Positions 38,639 to 38,648 of a stretch of DNA of 38,648 nt are shown here, piece after piece. The stretch spans positions 1 through 38,648 of the forward strand of contig SVMI01000015.1 of the NCBI GenBank assembly GCA_015067495.1, in the 5' to 3' direction. Numbering within the stretch: the first letter of the stretch is position 1; each line of letters opens with the position of its first letter. The position numbers and the translations under genes were made by a program. Below the pieces are notes generated by a model. The model was not told the origin of the DNA, ran no database searches, and was given only the letters and a program-made list of their open reading frames with translations. This DNA comes from Oscillospiraceae bacterium (GTDB lineage: Bacteria > Bacillota > Clostridia > Oscillospirales > Oscillospiraceae).

Positions 38639-38648
38639 CACACGCCCG

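Overview
The window looks like a piece of chromosome from an anaerobic, gut-type Firmicute of the Clostridia (Oscillospiraceae/Ruminococcaceae-like). This is inferred from strong AGGAGG-type ribosome sites, moderately GC-rich coding DNA, a class III (oxygen-sensitive) ribonucleotide reductase fragment, BspA-type leucine-rich-repeat surface protein, and a rnc/plsX/trmFO/topA/dprA housekeeping block. I cannot name a genus. No rRNA, tRNA, CRISPR array or complete insertion sequence is visible.

Layout, left to right. (1) 1-344: non-coding or relic DNA with a direct repeat, a strong terminator and a 19-codon gene remnant. (2) 345-5606: response regulator, histidine kinase, VTC-domain protein, DUF4956 membrane protein and a large beta-helical lipoprotein. 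Both promoters of this locus carry the same TTCAAT-N5-TTCAAT box, so the regulator probably drives its own genes and the VTC operon. (3) 5764-10561: a four-gene operon with a membrane-anchored protein I do not recognise, a LemA protein, a polytopic-membrane-domain/N-acetylhexosamine-1-kinase fusion and a GlmU-like nucleotidyltransferase. (4) 10729-17961: a housekeeping operon of SpoU methylase, dprA, topA, trmFO, plsX and rnc.

(5) 17999-32896: an accessory glycan region. It has a beta-propeller glycosidase-like protein and a sugar-phosphate isomerase-like TIM barrel on the minus strand. Divergent from them are a GH20-like enzyme and an uncharacterised 476-residue protein. Then come an LRR surface protein, a PIG-L deacetylase, a small DUF2975/XRE/FAD-oxidoreductase operon with two tiny membrane or lipid-anchored proteins, and a secreted GH84/GH20-like hexosaminidase lipoprotein. 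(6) 32994-35528: a minus-strand operon of SDR, a variant type I dehydroquinate-dehydratase-like protein and a zinc-free MDR oxidoreductase, divergent from a truncated AraC-type regulator.

(7) 36118-38648: DNA of different character, with a 3'-truncated anaerobic ribonucleotide reductase fragment, a degenerate tyrosine-recombinase-like protein and a MazF/PemK toxin-like protein. It joins the AraC gene in the middle of both coding frames near 36120, which is either a mobile-element or rearrangement boundary or an assembly chimera.

The most distinctive candidates for undescribed biology are the membrane-tethered HexNAc kinase plus uridylyltransferase operon, the VTC/DUF4956/beta-helix locus with its duplicated regulator box and promoter-spanning hairpin, and the glycan region with its shared ATTGTACTTT intergenic motif. 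All functions are read from the sequence and from memory of families; nothing was searched.
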